From Solihabitans fulvus (GTDB lineage Bacteria > Actinomycetota > Actinomycetes > Mycobacteriales > Pseudonocardiaceae): a DNA stretch of 64,000 nt. Of this stretch, positions 23,858 to 32,097 are shown piece by piece. Location of the stretch: positions 1 to 64,000 of the forward strand of contig NZ_VUOB01000048.1 in NCBI RefSeq assembly GCF_008386585.1, written 5' to 3'. Both the position numbers and the translations under genes were made by a program. Within the stretch, counting starts at the first letter, position 1; every line of letters begins with the position of its first letter. A model generated the notes under the pieces. It had not been told where the DNA came from and searched no databases. It worked only from the letters and a program-made list of their open reading frames with translations.

Positions 23858-24832
23858 GTGCGCGCCGACCGGTTGGTCTCGCTGGTGTTGTTGCTGCGGC
23901 AGCACGGTCGGCTGTCCGCGACCGCGCTGGCCCGCGAGCTGGAGGTGTCCACCCGCACCGTGCTGCGCGATATCGAGGCGCTGTCCTCGGCCGGCGTCCC
24001 GGTCTACGCCGAACGCGGCCGGCACGGCGGTTTCGCGTTGCTGCCCGGTTTCCGGACCGAGCTCACCGGGCTCAACCACGACGAGGCGCTTGCCCTGCTG
24101 GTCGCCGGATCGCGGCGCGGGGCGCAGGCGTTCGGCCTCGGCTCGGCGCTCGCTTCGGCCATGCTCAAGGTGGTTGACGCGCTGCCGGAAAGCCAGCGGG
24201 CCACCGCGGCCGACGCGACTCAGCGACTGCTCATCGACCCGGAGACGGATCTCCTCTCGCGCCGACTGGTCGCCGAGGAGCTGCCCGACGCGATCGTGGC
24301 CGAAATCCGGCGGGCGGTGCTCGCCGGGCACAAGCTGCGCATCCACTACGCGGCGGCGCACCAGGCCCCGAGGTGGCGCACGGTCGACCCGATCGGCCTG
24401 GTCACGTTGCGCGACCAGGGTTATCTGCTGGCCACGAGGTCCGGCGCGGACCGCACCTATCGGCTGTCCAGGGTCCTGGCCGCCGAGGAACTCGCCGAAC
24501 CCGCCCAGCGACCGGACCGGGTCGACCTTGACCGGGCCTGGCAGGAACGCGCCACGCGGTTTCGGGCGGGCGACGACCAGGTCACCGTGCTGGTCCGGGT
24601 GCACCCGGCGCGGCGCGAGGACCTGGTTGGCACCGCGCTGGCCGTCCTCGCCGAGGAGGCCGACTCGGACGGCTGGCTGCGGCTGGCGGTGACCTTCCAG
24701 GATTGCAGGCACGCCGAGTGGGCGCTGTGGCAGTTCGCCGCGAACGCGGAAGCCCTGTCCCCGCAGTGGTTGCGCGTCTGTCTGCGGGACCGGGCCGCCG
24801 CCATCGCCACCCGCTATGCGAGGTCGCCGTGA
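23858..24832 (+). CDS. WYL-domain (PafC/DeoR-type) transcriptional regulator
   Basis: The 324-residue protein starts at GTG 23858 (MRADRLVSLVLLLRQHG), the canonical start of WYL regulators, with TAGGG eight bases upstream; in-frame codons before it are intergenic. It has an N-terminal winged helix (residues 5-60, LSATALARELEVSTRTVLRDIEAL), then a WYL domain (IHYAA, WRTVDPIGLVTLRDQGYLLATR, where the Trp-Tyr-Leu core is varied) and a C-terminal WCX domain. It probably controls the divergent RidA gene. An imperfect CGACA-TCCTG-TGTCG repeat (23820-23834) is a weak operator candidate. Confidence 0.87.
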   Translation: MRADRLVSLVLLLRQHGRLSATALARELEVSTRTVLRDIEALSSAGVPVYAERGRHGGFALLPGFRTELTGLNHDEALALLVAGSRRGAQAFGLGSALASAMLKVVDALPESQRATAADATQRLLIDPETDLLSRRLVAEELPDAIVAEIRRAVLAGHKLRIHYAAAHQAPRWRTVDPIGLVTLRDQGYLLATRSGADRTYRLSRVLAAEELAEPAQRPDRVDLDRAWQERATRFRAGDDQVTVLVRVHPARREDLVGTALAVLAEEADSDGWLRLAVTFQDCRHAEWALWQFAANAEALSPQWLRVCLRDRAAAIATRYARSP

Positions 24833-24881
24833 GAGTCGTCGCCGGCTGCGGGCCGCCGTCGACGCGGTGCGGCCCCTTCCC

Positions 24882-25721
24882 TCAGTCCGAGGTGTGCCGG
24901 GGTGGGACGTCGGTGCGGGTCGCGGTGAGGCCCCAGGTGGCGTACGGCAGCGTGACGCTGCCGCCCAGCTGGTCGACCTCCGCACCAAGGGCGGCCAACA
25001 CCTCCGCAAGGCGGTCCGGTGGCAGGCTGGTGAGCCCGCCGGAGGTCGGGATCAGGTCCAGCAGCTCGTCGCGGCAGTAGGCGCGCTCCCAGTCGTAGCG
25101 CCACAGCACGGGTTCGTCGAACCCGCCGGCCTCGCGGATTCCGTCCGCTGCCCTGGCGTACAGCCCCTGGTAGGCGTCCAGGATCGACGTCCCGGACCTG
25201 CCGTCGAAGCCCATCGGCGAATCGGGAGCCACCCGCCGGTACGCCGAGGCGAGGGCGTCGGCCACGGTGGGCGGCAGCTGGTACACGTGCCCGAACGGCG
25301 CCAGCACGCCTCCTGGCCGCAGGACCCGCGCCGCCTTGGCCGCGCCGGCGACCGGGTCGACCCAGTGCCAGGCCGTGCCGGAGACGACCGCGTCGAAGGT
25401 GCGGCCGGCCGGCTCCCACGCCTCGAAGGTCGCGACCTCGACGTCGAGTCCGGTGCCCCGCGCGTGGTCGGCCATCCGGGGATCGGGCTCGACGCCGAGC
25501 ACCGTCCGGCCTGCGGCCAGGAACTGGCGGGCCGCGATGCCGGTGCCGCAGCCGACGTCGAGGAAGTCGGGGCCGGGACCGGCGGCCACGATCCGTTCGA
25601 TCATGGCCTCGGGATAGGCGGCCCTGGTCCGGTCGTACCGTTGCGGGTCGACCCCGAACGACTCCGCCATGGGACGGTGCAGATGTGGTTCCGGCGCGGC
25701 CGGCGGCGGTAGAGTGGCCAT
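24882..25721 (-). CDS. Class I SAM-dependent methyltransferase
   Basis: The 279-residue protein has motif I DFLDVGCGTGIAARQ, an acidic motif II (VLGVEPDPRM), and motif IV/post-I VVSGTAWHWVDP, a pattern common in methyltransferases of small molecules. ATG 25721 is taken as the start although it abuts the operator: reading leftward, a TAGAGT -10 lies six bases before it, so the transcript would be leaderless. ATG 25670 (MAESFGVDPQRYD) is the shorter alternative. It is divergent from the TetR gene at 25791. Substrate unknown. Confidence 0.85.
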   Translation of the reverse strand: MATLPPPAAPEPHLHRPMAESFGVDPQRYDRTRAAYPEAMIERIVAAGPGPDFLDVGCGTGIAARQFLAAGRTVLGVEPDPRMADHARGTGLDVEVATFEAWEPAGRTFDAVVSGTAWHWVDPVAGAAKAARVLRPGGVLAPFGHVYQLPPTVADALASAYRRVAPDSPMGFDGRSGTSILDAYQGLYARAADGIREAGGFDEPVLWRYDWERAYCRDELLDLIPTSGGLTSLPPDRLAEVLAALGAEVDQLGGSVTLPYATWGLTATRTDVPPRHTSD

Positions 25722-25722
25722 G

Positions 25723-25759
25723 TGCCCACTCTAGTGGGCATGTGCCCACTAGAGTGGGG
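25723..25759. promoter_or_regulatory. Tandem TetR operators between methyltransferase and TetR genes
   Basis: TGCCCACT-CT-AGTGGGCA (25723-25740) is a perfect palindrome. A second near-copy (TGCCCACT-AG-AGTGGG, from 25743) follows at a 20-bp step. The repeats contain TAGAGT in both directions, matching TANNNT -10 elements for both genes, so repressor binding would shut the divergent promoters. Confidence 0.8.
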
Positions 25760-25790
25760 TGTTCGCTGTCGGTGAAGGAGGAGATGCGCG

Positions 25791-26378
25791 GTGCCGACCG
25801 GTGTGGCGCTGCGTGATCCGCGCCAGCAGCTCTTCGACGCCGCCGAGCGGGTCCTCGTCCGCGACGGGGTCACCGGCCTGACCAGCCGGGCGGTCACCAC
25901 CGAGGCGGACGTCGCCAAAGGGGTCCTGCATCGGCACTTCGCCGACTTCGACGCCTTCCTCACCGAGCTGGTGCTGGACCGCATCGCGCGGGTCCGGGCC
26001 CGCACCGCCGCCCTCTTGGAGGCGGCCGGGACCGGCACCGTCGCCGACAACGTGACCAGCGTCCTGCTGGCCAGCTTCGAGCCGGTCATGGTGGCGATCG
26101 TGGTCCTCGTCATCGCCAGGGACGAGCTGCGCGGGCGGCTGCGCGCGGCCGGCACCTCTCGATTCCCGCTCGTCGGCGAGGGCGCGGCCATGATCGTCGA
26201 ATACCTGACGGCCGAGCGCGACCTCGGCCGGATCGCGCCCGACGCCGACCTCGACGCGCTCGCGCCCATGGTGATCGGCGCCGCGCATCTGCTGTTCACC
26301 GAGCAGAAGGACAGGCAACCGGAGCCCGAGGCCGTGCGGAAGGTCGTGACCACGGTCCTGGCCGGCGCCCTGCGGTAG
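25791..26378 (+). CDS. TetR-family repressor, divergent from methyltransferase
   Basis: The 195-residue protein starts at GTG with AAGGAGGAG upstream. The helix-turn-helix spans about residues 10-55 (LTSRAVTTEADVAKGVLHRHFADFDAF), followed by a helical ligand domain. It probably binds the tandem palindromes just upstream and controls both itself and the methyltransferase. It is similar to the TetR at 18044 in its opening and recognition helix, although the operators differ in sequence. The ligand is unknown. Confidence 0.87.
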   Translation: MPTGVALRDPRQQLFDAAERVLVRDGVTGLTSRAVTTEADVAKGVLHRHFADFDAFLTELVLDRIARVRARTAALLEAAGTGTVADNVTSVLLASFEPVMVAIVVLVIARDELRGRLRAAGTSRFPLVGEGAAMIVEYLTAERDLGRIAPDADLDALAPMVIGAAHLLFTEQKDRQPEPEAVRKVVTTVLAGALR

Positions 26379-26428
26379 TCAGCGGGAGGTCGGGTCCGGG
26401 ACCGGCAGGGCGACCGGCCGGACCGGTC

Positions 26429-27292
26429 TCACGGCCTCGACCCGGCGATGAGCTCGTCGGCGACCCACCGCGCGACCTTGGCGGGGTAGGGCGCCGGCAG
26501 GCCGAGGACGATGTGCCCGAAGCCCGAGGCGACCGCGGCGCTGATCGCGTCCCGGGTGACGCGCGGCCGGTCGTAGGAGACCGGCAGGTGCATCGAGCGG
26601 GTGATGGCAGCGGGATCGCGACCGATCTCGGCGCAGTAGCGGTCCAGCAGCGCGCCGCGGCGGACGGCGTCGTCGAGGTCGCCGCCGGGGATGTTCCACA
26701 CGTCGGCATGCTCGGCGACCACCCGCAGCGTCGCCGAGGAACGCCCGCCGATCAGGATCGGCGGATGGGGGCGCTGGACCGGCTTGGGGTTGCAGGTCGC
26801 GCCGGTGAGCCGGACGTGGGCGCCGTCGAAGTCGAACGGCTCGGTCTCGGTCCACAACCGCCGGATGACGACGCACGCCTCGGCCAGGCTCGCCACCGAG
26901 TGGGCGAAGTCGTGGAAGGGCAGGCCGTGCGCCTCGTACTCGCGCCGGGCCAGCGGGTGGTCGGGACGCGAGCCAGCGCCGATCCCGAACTCGAGCCGCC
27001 CGCCGGAGACGACGTCCACGGTCGCGGCGATCTTGGCCAGCATCGCGGGCGGCCGGAAGCGGTTGCTGGTCACCAGCAGGCCGAGACGCAGCCGCCGGGT
27101 CTGCGCGGCAAGGGCCGAGAGCAGCGTCCAACCCTCGTGGGCAGGGCCGCGCTGGTCGCCGGCGATCGGCAGCAGGTGGTCGAACAGCCACGCGTGCTCG
27201 ATCTCGGCGATGGCGTCCGCTTCCCGCCAGACCCGCAGGATGTCGTGGTAGTCGACCTGCATGGGGGCGGTCATGATCCCGAAGCTCGGCAT
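26429..27292 (-). CDS. LLM-class (luciferase-like) F420-dependent oxidoreductase
   Basis: The 287-residue TIM-barrel enzyme starts at ATG 27292 (MPSFGIMTAPMQVDYHDI). Family segments include EHAWLFDHLLP, RLRLGLLVTSNRFRPPAMLAKIAATVDVVSGGRLEFGIGAG in pieces, and HPPILIGG. This subgroup in actinobacteria uses cofactor F420 or FMN for hydride transfer; the substrate is not predictable. It lies five bases after the stop of the alpha/beta hydrolase, whose last codons provide its AGGTGA ribosome site, so the two form an operon that is probably controlled by the TetR at 28355. Confidence 0.88.
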   Translation of the reverse strand: MPSFGIMTAPMQVDYHDILRVWREADAIAEIEHAWLFDHLLPIAGDQRGPAHEGWTLLSALAAQTRRLRLGLLVTSNRFRPPAMLAKIAATVDVVSGGRLEFGIGAGSRPDHPLARREYEAHGLPFHDFAHSVASLAEACVVIRRLWTETEPFDFDGAHVRLTGATCNPKPVQRPHPPILIGGRSSATLRVVAEHADVWNIPGGDLDDAVRRGALLDRYCAEIGRDPAAITRSMHLPVSYDRPRVTRDAISAAVASGFGHIVLGLPAPYPAKVARWVADELIAGSRP

Positions 27293-27297
27293 GGGCG

Positions 27298-28209
27298 TCA
27301 CCTGGTTTCGATCTCGCCGAGGCGGTCGGCGTCGTGTGCCAGCTCGGCGCTCGCCGTGGCCCAGCTGGCGTCGGCGAGGTCGAGCGCGCTGCGGAGGAAC
27401 ACAGACGTGAGCCGCTGGATCAGGGCGACCCGCTCGGGGCTCTCGTCGGTCGTCTCCGTGACGGAGTAGCCGGAGACCCCGCCGAGCGAGTGCTCCGCGC
27501 CGAACAGCATGAGCAGGCTCTTGGGGCCAGGGCTCAGGAAGTAGGCGTCGGTGAACCACTCCGGTCCCCGCACGCTCAGGGCGGACTGGTCCTTGTCCCC
27601 GGCGATCACCAGGGCCGGGGTGGTCATCTCCGCGAAGCCGGGGCTCATGAAGGAGAAGTGCTCCGCGGCGAACGGCGTCAGGTCCGCGCCGCCTGTGCCA
27701 GGCACGGCGAGCAGCACACCGGCCCTGATCCTCGGGTCGGACAGGTCCTTGCCGGGGACGCCGTCGGCGTCGAGGACCCGCGCGCCAAGCAGCATGCTCG
27801 CCGTCTGGGCGCCCCAGGAGTGCCCTGCGGTGGCGATGCGGTCGCGGTCAAGGCGCCCGGCGAGGCCGGGAACGGCGGCTTCGAGGCGGTCGAGCTGGTC
27901 GAGGACGAGGGTCAGGTCCTGGACCCGGAAGCGCCAGATCTCCGGGTAGCGGGGGTCCTCCGGCGTGACGTTCAGCGTCCGCGAGTCGAGGTGGGTCGGC
28001 TGGATGACGACGAAACCGTTGGCGGCCCAGAAGTCGACGAGCGGGGCGTAGCCGTCCAGCGACGAGCCGAAGCCGTGCGAGAAGACGATGACGGGCAGGT
28101 TGTCGCCGGTCGCCGGGGCGGACACCCGGACGCGCAGGTCCTCGCCGCGGTCCGGGGCTGGCAGCACGACCGGGCGTGCCGAGATGACGACTCCGTCGGG
28201 GTGGTTCAT
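27298..28209 (-). CDS. Alpha/beta hydrolase (chlorophyllase/PAF-acetylhydrolase-like)
   Basis: The 303-residue hydrolase has an oxyanion segment FSHGFGSSLDGYAP, nucleophile elbow TAGHSWGAQT (Ser), catalytic Asp in IAGDKDQSA and His in FGAEHSLGG. No signal peptide is present, so it is cytoplasmic. A strong AGGAGAGG precedes the ATG. It is the first gene of an operon with the LLM oxidoreductase, divergent from a TetR gene with two 15-bp operators between. The combination hydrolase plus flavin/F420 oxidoreductase suggests stepwise breakdown of an ester or lactone (inference). Confidence 0.87.
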   Translation of the reverse strand: MNHPDGVVISARPVVLPAPDRGEDLRVRVSAPATGDNLPVIVFSHGFGSSLDGYAPLVDFWAANGFVVIQPTHLDSRTLNVTPEDPRYPEIWRFRVQDLTLVLDQLDRLEAAVPGLAGRLDRDRIATAGHSWGAQTASMLLGARVLDADGVPGKDLSDPRIRAGVLLAVPGTGGADLTPFAAEHFSFMSPGFAEMTTPALVIAGDKDQSALSVRGPEWFTDAYFLSPGPKSLLMLFGAEHSLGGVSGYSVTETTDESPERVALIQRLTSVFLRSALDLADASWATASAELAHDADRLGEIETR

Positions 28210-28290
28210 GGGGGCCTCTCCTTGCGAGGTGCGTCGAGTGGCGGTGGGGCCGCCTGGCCACGGGGTGCCCGCCCTGGCATCATGAACAAG

Positions 28291-28331
28291 CGGATCCGTG
28301 TTCCGTTACGAACATACGGAACCGTGTTCCG
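28291..28331. promoter_or_regulatory. Two tandem 15-bp operator palindromes (CGGAAC-CGT-GTTCCG type)
   Basis: CGGAACCGTGTTCCG (28317-28331) is a perfect 6+3+6 palindrome, and CGGATCCGTGTTCCG (28291-28305) is the same with one mismatch. They are 26 bp apart, between the divergent hydrolase and TetR genes. The inner halves also form a longer inverted repeat (GTTCCGT...ACGGAAC, 28300-28322). Confidence 0.75.
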
Positions 28332-28354
28332 ATTAGCAAGGAGACGACTGCGCA

Positions 28355-28942
28355 GTGGCTGACAGCAGCAACGGACCAGCGACGCCGTCGCCAAGGAAGC
28401 GGGCCGACGCCCGGCGCAACGAGCAGACGCTGCTTGAGGTGGCCGCCGCGGCCTTCATCGCCTGCGGCGTCGACGCGCCGGTGCGGGACATCGCGGCCAA
28501 GGCGGGCGTCGGCGTCGGCACGATCTACCGCCACTTCCCGACGCGGGCCGACCTCGTCGTGGCCGTCTACCGGCACCAGGTCGAGGCCTGCGTCGAGGCG
28601 GGCCCGACCCTGCTGGCCAGCAACGACTCGCCGCACACCGCCCTGACGCGGTGGATCGATCTCTTCGTCGACTTCCTGGTCACCAAGCACGGCCTCGCCG
28701 AGGCGTTGCAGTCCGACGACGCCACCTTCGTGACCCTGCACGCCTACTTCATCGACCGCCTCACGCCGGTGTGCGCCGACCTGCTCGCCGCCGCCGCTGG
28801 CGCGGGCGAGATCCGCGCCGACATCGGGGCCTTCGAGCTGATGTTCGCCGTCGGCAACCTCTGCATCGGCGCGAACAAGGACCCTCGGTACGACGCCCGC
28901 CGCGTGGTCGCACTCCTGCTCGCCGGACTGCGCCTGGACTAG
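28355..28942 (+). CDS. TetR-family repressor of the hydrolase/LLM operon
   Basis: The 195-residue protein starts at GTG after AAGGAGACG. The N-terminal helix-turn-helix spans residues about 18-62 (VRDIAAKAGVGVGTIYRHFPTRADLV). The C-terminal domain belongs to the common SbtR-like actinobacterial type (WIDLFVDFLVTKHGLAEAL). It is divergent from the alpha/beta hydrolase-LLM operon with two matching palindromes in the gap, so autoregulation and repression of that operon are likely. A strong bidirectional hairpin follows its stop. Confidence 0.9.
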   Translation: MADSSNGPATPSPRKRADARRNEQTLLEVAAAAFIACGVDAPVRDIAAKAGVGVGTIYRHFPTRADLVVAVYRHQVEACVEAGPTLLASNDSPHTALTRWIDLFVDFLVTKHGLAEALQSDDATFVTLHAYFIDRLTPVCADLLAAAAGAGEIRADIGAFELMFAVGNLCIGANKDPRYDARRVVALLLAGLRLD

Positions 28943-28955
28943 GAGCTGTTCGGGC

Positions 28956-28996
28956 CCCCGTTCGGACCCGGCTGGTGCAGCCGGGTCCGAACGGGG
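28956..28996. terminator. Bidirectional terminator, 18-bp perfect stem
   Basis: Arms 28956-28973 and 28979-28996 are exact reverse complements with a 5-base loop (GGTGC), lying between the convergent TetR and Eis-like genes. No T-run on either side. Confidence 0.85.
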
Positions 28997-29011
28997 TCGG
29001 TCAACGCCCGG

Positions 29012-30229
29012 TCAGAACCAGTGCAGGCAGTGCGGGGCACGCTCGGCGCGGAACAGGGCGTCCGCGAGGGCGGCCGCGCCGGGGCGGTGGGCCCGGATGT
29101 GTCCGGCCCGCACGAGCGTGCTCGGGGTGGTGCCGCCGAGGTAGATCGAGCCAAGGTCGCTCACGTCGAGCGACAGGTCGGGCTCCCGGTCCGTCGGGAC
29201 GCACTCGGCGTGGCCGTCCCGGACGGTCAGCAGGTAGCGGTCGTGCTCGCCGAGGAACGGGTCGTCGACGTCGAGGACGAGTTCGCCGTCGGCGAACCAA
29301 CCGCGCGCGGTCAGCGCACGCGGGACGTCCAACAGCCGCACCCAGAGCCAGTCGGTCACGCCGCTCACCTGGCCGGCGCTGCAATCGGCCAGCTGCCAGC
29401 GCAGCGGGTCGTCGGCCGGGACGCTCCTGAACACGACCTGAGAGACCAGGTCGTGTCCGAGCACGAACCGGGCCAGGGCCGTGTAGCCGGCGTCGTCGAT
29501 GGCGACGGTCTCGTCGACCTTCAAGGTCCCGGAGTCATCGAGCGAGTAGCTGGCGTACCCGTCCGGGACGCCGTCGGCATCCCGGTGGACGACGACGTAG
29601 CGCTGCGCCAGGGAGACCGGGGACTGCCCCGCGCCCGAAGCCCACCAGCGGTGCGGCCGGAACAACGCGCCGGGCTGTGTGCGGCGGTACCGGTCGTAGA
29701 CCTCTTCCAGGATCTCGCCGCACTCGGCACGCCGCAACACCTCGACCGAGCCGATGTCCGTGCCGGCCGTTCCGCCCGCCCTGGGGAGGGCGAAGGCGGC
29801 CCGGTGGCGCGGCACCGTCAGCCGCTGCGTGTAGGTCGCCGGTCCGTAGCCGAACCTCTGGTAGATCAAGGCCTCGCTGGACAGCAGCACGGAGAGGAAC
29901 TCCCCTCGTGCCCGCAGCTCGGCGAGCTGATGCCGCATCATCGCGGTGAGCACGCCCCGGCGTCGGTGCGACGGCAGGACGCCGACGGCGGTCACCCCTG
30001 CGGCCGGGGCGAGGATCCCACCGGGCAGGGTGAGTTCGAAGGAGTGCGCGGTCGCGGTGCCGACAGGCCGCCCGTCCGCCGTCATCGCGAGCAGGCTGCG
30101 GTCCATTTCGACCGAGGACCACCAGACCGTTTCGCCGTCGGACCGGGATCCCGGGAACTGTCCGAACTCGGCATAGAGTGTGTCGCCGAAGATCTCGCGG
30201 TCCTGATCGGTCGTGGGACGAATCTCCAT
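29012..30229 (-). CDS. Eis-like GNAT N-acetyltransferase
   Basis: The 405-residue protein matches the three-part Eis architecture: an N-terminal GNAT domain with acetyl-CoA loop VLPSHRRRGVLTAMM, a second degenerate GNAT domain (from about residue 150) and a C-terminal SCP2-like domain ending HCLHWF. The free C-terminal Phe carboxylate acts as catalytic base in Mycobacterium tuberculosis Eis. Known members acetylate aminoglycosides at several positions or protein lysines. The start is ATG 30229 (MEIRPTTDQDREIF); 28 in-frame residues upstream are not conserved-looking. Whether it gives aminoglycoside resistance is not decidable from sequence. Confidence 0.88.
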   Translation of the reverse strand: MEIRPTTDQDREIFGDTLYAEFGQFPGSRSDGETVWWSSVEMDRSLLAMTADGRPVGTATAHSFELTLPGGILAPAAGVTAVGVLPSHRRRGVLTAMMRHQLAELRARGEFLSVLLSSEALIYQRFGYGPATYTQRLTVPRHRAAFALPRAGGTAGTDIGSVEVLRRAECGEILEEVYDRYRRTQPGALFRPHRWWASGAGQSPVSLAQRYVVVHRDADGVPDGYASYSLDDSGTLKVDETVAIDDAGYTALARFVLGHDLVSQVVFRSVPADDPLRWQLADCSAGQVSGVTDWLWVRLLDVPRALTARGWFADGELVLDVDDPFLGEHDRYLLTVRDGHAECVPTDREPDLSLDVSDLGSIYLGGTTPSTLVRAGHIRAHRPGAAALADALFRAERAPHCLHWF

Positions 30230-30352
30230 CGCTGCCGCTGCCTCTCCCGGGATGCCGGCACCACGACGCGTGGTGTCGCGGCACAGTTCAATGTGGACCC
30301 TCGGCCGGATCAAGCGAATTACGGCCGGTCACGGCACCGCCCGGTCTCCTGA

Positions 30353-30838
30353 TCAGTCGAACACGGCGGCGAACATGCCGGGCTCGTAGGACCCGCCCTT
30401 CTGGCGCACGATCACGGCGACCCGGTTGGCCGCGTTGACCAGGGCGACCAGGCAGACCAGCGCGGCAAGCTGGTCGTCGTCGTAGTGCTCGCGCGCCAGG
30501 GCCCAGGTCTCGTCGGACACGCCGTGGCTGGCGTCGGCGAGCCGGGTGCCCTCCTCGGCCAGCGCCAGCGCGGCCCGCTCGGCCTCGGTGAACACGGTGG
30601 ACTCGCGCCAGGTGGCGACGAGGTTGAGCCGGACCGCAGTCTCCCCTGCGGCCGCTGCTTCCTTGGTGTGCATGTCGACGCACCACCCGCAGCCGTTGAT
30701 CTGGCTGGTGCGCAACGACACCAGCTCCTGCGTGGACGCCGGCAGCGGCGACTTGTGGATCACCAGGCTGGCGTTGGCGAACCGCTTGGTGAACTTGGCG
30801 CCGATCTCGTTGTCGAACATGGCGAATCGGGGTTCCAT
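30353..30838 (-). CDS. Carboxymuconolactone decarboxylase/AhpD-like protein, ECF41 target
   Basis: The 161-residue protein starts at ATG 30838 (MEPRFAMFDNEIG) after AGAGAGGA. It has the AhpD-type active site GCGWCVDMHTKEA with the CxxC pair and downstream His, and the helical CMD fold (SQINGCGWC, EAERAALALAEE). AhpD proteins reduce peroxiredoxin partners; many members act as alkyl-hydroperoxidase-like antioxidants. An ECF41 sigma gene is divergent, and an exact ECF41-type promoter lies at 30890-30916, so this is the C member of the COE partners (carboxymuconolactone decarboxylase, oxidoreductase, epimerase) known for ECF41 loci. Confidence 0.92.
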   Translation of the reverse strand: MEPRFAMFDNEIGAKFTKRFANASLVIHKSPLPASTQELVSLRTSQINGCGWCVDMHTKEAAAAGETAVRLNLVATWRESTVFTEAERAALALAEEGTRLADASHGVSDETWALAREHYDDDQLAALVCLVALVNAANRVAVIVRQKGGSYEPGMFAAVFD

Positions 30839-30889
30839 GACTTCGTCCTCTCTCGTGGTGTCGGGTGCTGCCGCACTGGACGAACACGA

Positions 30890-30916
30890 GACGCCGGCGG
30901 CCCGAACCCTGTGACA
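30890..30916 (-). promoter_or_regulatory. ECF41-type promoter for the carboxymuconolactone decarboxylase gene
   Basis: On the minus strand TGTCACA (30910-30916) is followed by exactly 16 bases and CGTC (30890-30893), identical to the published ECF41 consensus TGTCACA-N16-CGTC. The start codon is about 50 bp downstream. Confidence 0.88.
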
Positions 30917-31000
30917 GCGCGGCCTTGTGACGTACGCCATGGGCGGTGACCACGTCGGCTCCCGTCCCGGGCGTGCGACGCGGATTGGTTACCGTCGCCG

Positions 31001-31027
31001 TGTCACACAGGGACGGGTACCGGTGTC
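31001..31027 (+). promoter_or_regulatory. ECF41-like autoregulatory promoter of the sigma gene
   Basis: TGTCACA (31001-31007) followed by 16 bases and TGTC (31024-31027): one mismatch to the ECF41 -10 core CGTC. It points at the sigma gene 40 bp downstream and suggests positive autoregulation. Confidence 0.6.
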
Positions 31028-31066
31028 TGGTGGGTGACCCAGTCCAGAGTGAACGAGGAGCCACCC

Positions 31067-31999
31067 ATGACCGGCACGTCGCGGACCGCGCCCGAGGACA
31101 GCGCCAGCCAGGACGACCGCCCTGACCCCGCCACCGAGGCGTTCCTCGCCCACCGCAACCTGCTGTTCACCGTCGCCTACGAGATGCTCGGCTCGGCCGC
31201 CGACGCGGAGGACGTCCTCCAGGAGACCTGGCTGCGGTGGGTGGGCGTTGACCTGGACATCGTGCAGAACCAGCGCGCGTACCTGGTCCGGATCACCACC
31301 CGGCAGGCGCTGGGTCGGCTGCGGACGCTCGGCCGCCGCAGGGAGTCCTACGTAGGCCCGTGGCTGCCCGAGCCGCTGCTGACCGCGCCGGACGTGGCCG
31401 AAGACGTCGAGCTGGCCGACAGCGTCTCGATGGCGATGCTGCTCGTGTTGGAGACGCTCACGCCGACCGAGCGGGCCGTGTTCGTGCTGCGCGAGGTGTT
31501 CGACCTGGACTACGACGAGATCGCGGAGGCCGTCGGCAAGAACCCGGCCGCGGTCCGCCAGATCGCCCACCGGGCGCGGGGGCACGTCGCGGCGCGGCGA
31601 CCGCGCGGGGCGGTGTCCCCGGCCGCGGCCCGCGACGCGCTCGACGCGTTCCAGCGGGCCGTGCGGACGGGGGACCTCCAGGGGCTGCTGGACAACCTCG
31701 CGCCGGACGTCGTGTTCCTCGGCGACGGCGGCGGAGTCGTGCAGGCCGTGCTGCGGCCCGTCGTGGGGGCCGACAAGGTGGCCCGCGTGTTGGAGGCCGG
31801 GCTTGGCAGGATCGCGGCCCTGATGTCGCTGGAGTCGGCACAGGTCAACGGTTATCCGGCGCTGATCGTCCGGCAGGACGGCGAGATCGACACCGTCATC
31901 GCGGTCCGCATCGACGACGGCCTCATCACCGGGCTCTACGCCGTGCGCAATCCGGAGAAGCTGTCGCACATGCGGCGGGAGATCGCGCTGCGGCGGTGA
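31067..31999 (+). CDS. ECF41-family sigma factor (SigJ-like) with SnoaL-like C-terminal domain
   Basis: The 310-residue sigma factor starts at ATG 31067, six bases after GAGGAG. Sigma2 covers about residues 25-95 (FLAHRNLLFTVAYEMLGSAADAEDVLQ in parts, DVLQETWLRW), the ECF41 linker signature YVGPWLPEPL follows, and sigma4 covers residues 130-190 (TPTERAVFVLREVFDLDYDEIA). The C-terminal SnoaL-like domain has the family motifs DGGG and NPEKL. In ECF41 the C-terminal domain replaces an anti-sigma factor and tunes activity intramolecularly. The divergent AhpD-like gene and its own gene both carry ECF41-type promoters. Confidence 0.94.
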   Translation: MTGTSRTAPEDSASQDDRPDPATEAFLAHRNLLFTVAYEMLGSAADAEDVLQETWLRWVGVDLDIVQNQRAYLVRITTRQALGRLRTLGRRRESYVGPWLPEPLLTAPDVAEDVELADSVSMAMLLVLETLTPTERAVFVLREVFDLDYDEIAEAVGKNPAAVRQIAHRARGHVAARRPRGAVSPAAARDALDAFQRAVRTGDLQGLLDNLAPDVVFLGDGGGVVQAVLRPVVGADKVARVLEAGLGRIAALMSLESAQVNGYPALIVRQDGEIDTVIAVRIDDGLITGLYAVRNPEKLSHMRREIALRR

Positions 32000-32022
32000 G
32001 TCTGGGCCGGACGGAGAGCCTG

Positions 32023-32041
32023 CCCGCCCTTGCGGGGCGGG
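32023..32041. terminator. Small GC-rich hairpin between convergent genes
   Basis: CCCGCCC (32023-32029) and GGGCGGG (32035-32041) with a 5-base loop, between the convergent sigma and MDR genes. Moderate support only, because the stem is 7 bp. Confidence 0.5.
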
Positions 32042-32097
32042 AAAACTCGCCCAAGAACGGTCCACTGAGGACGGTCGGCCGCCGAGTGGCGCGCGGG

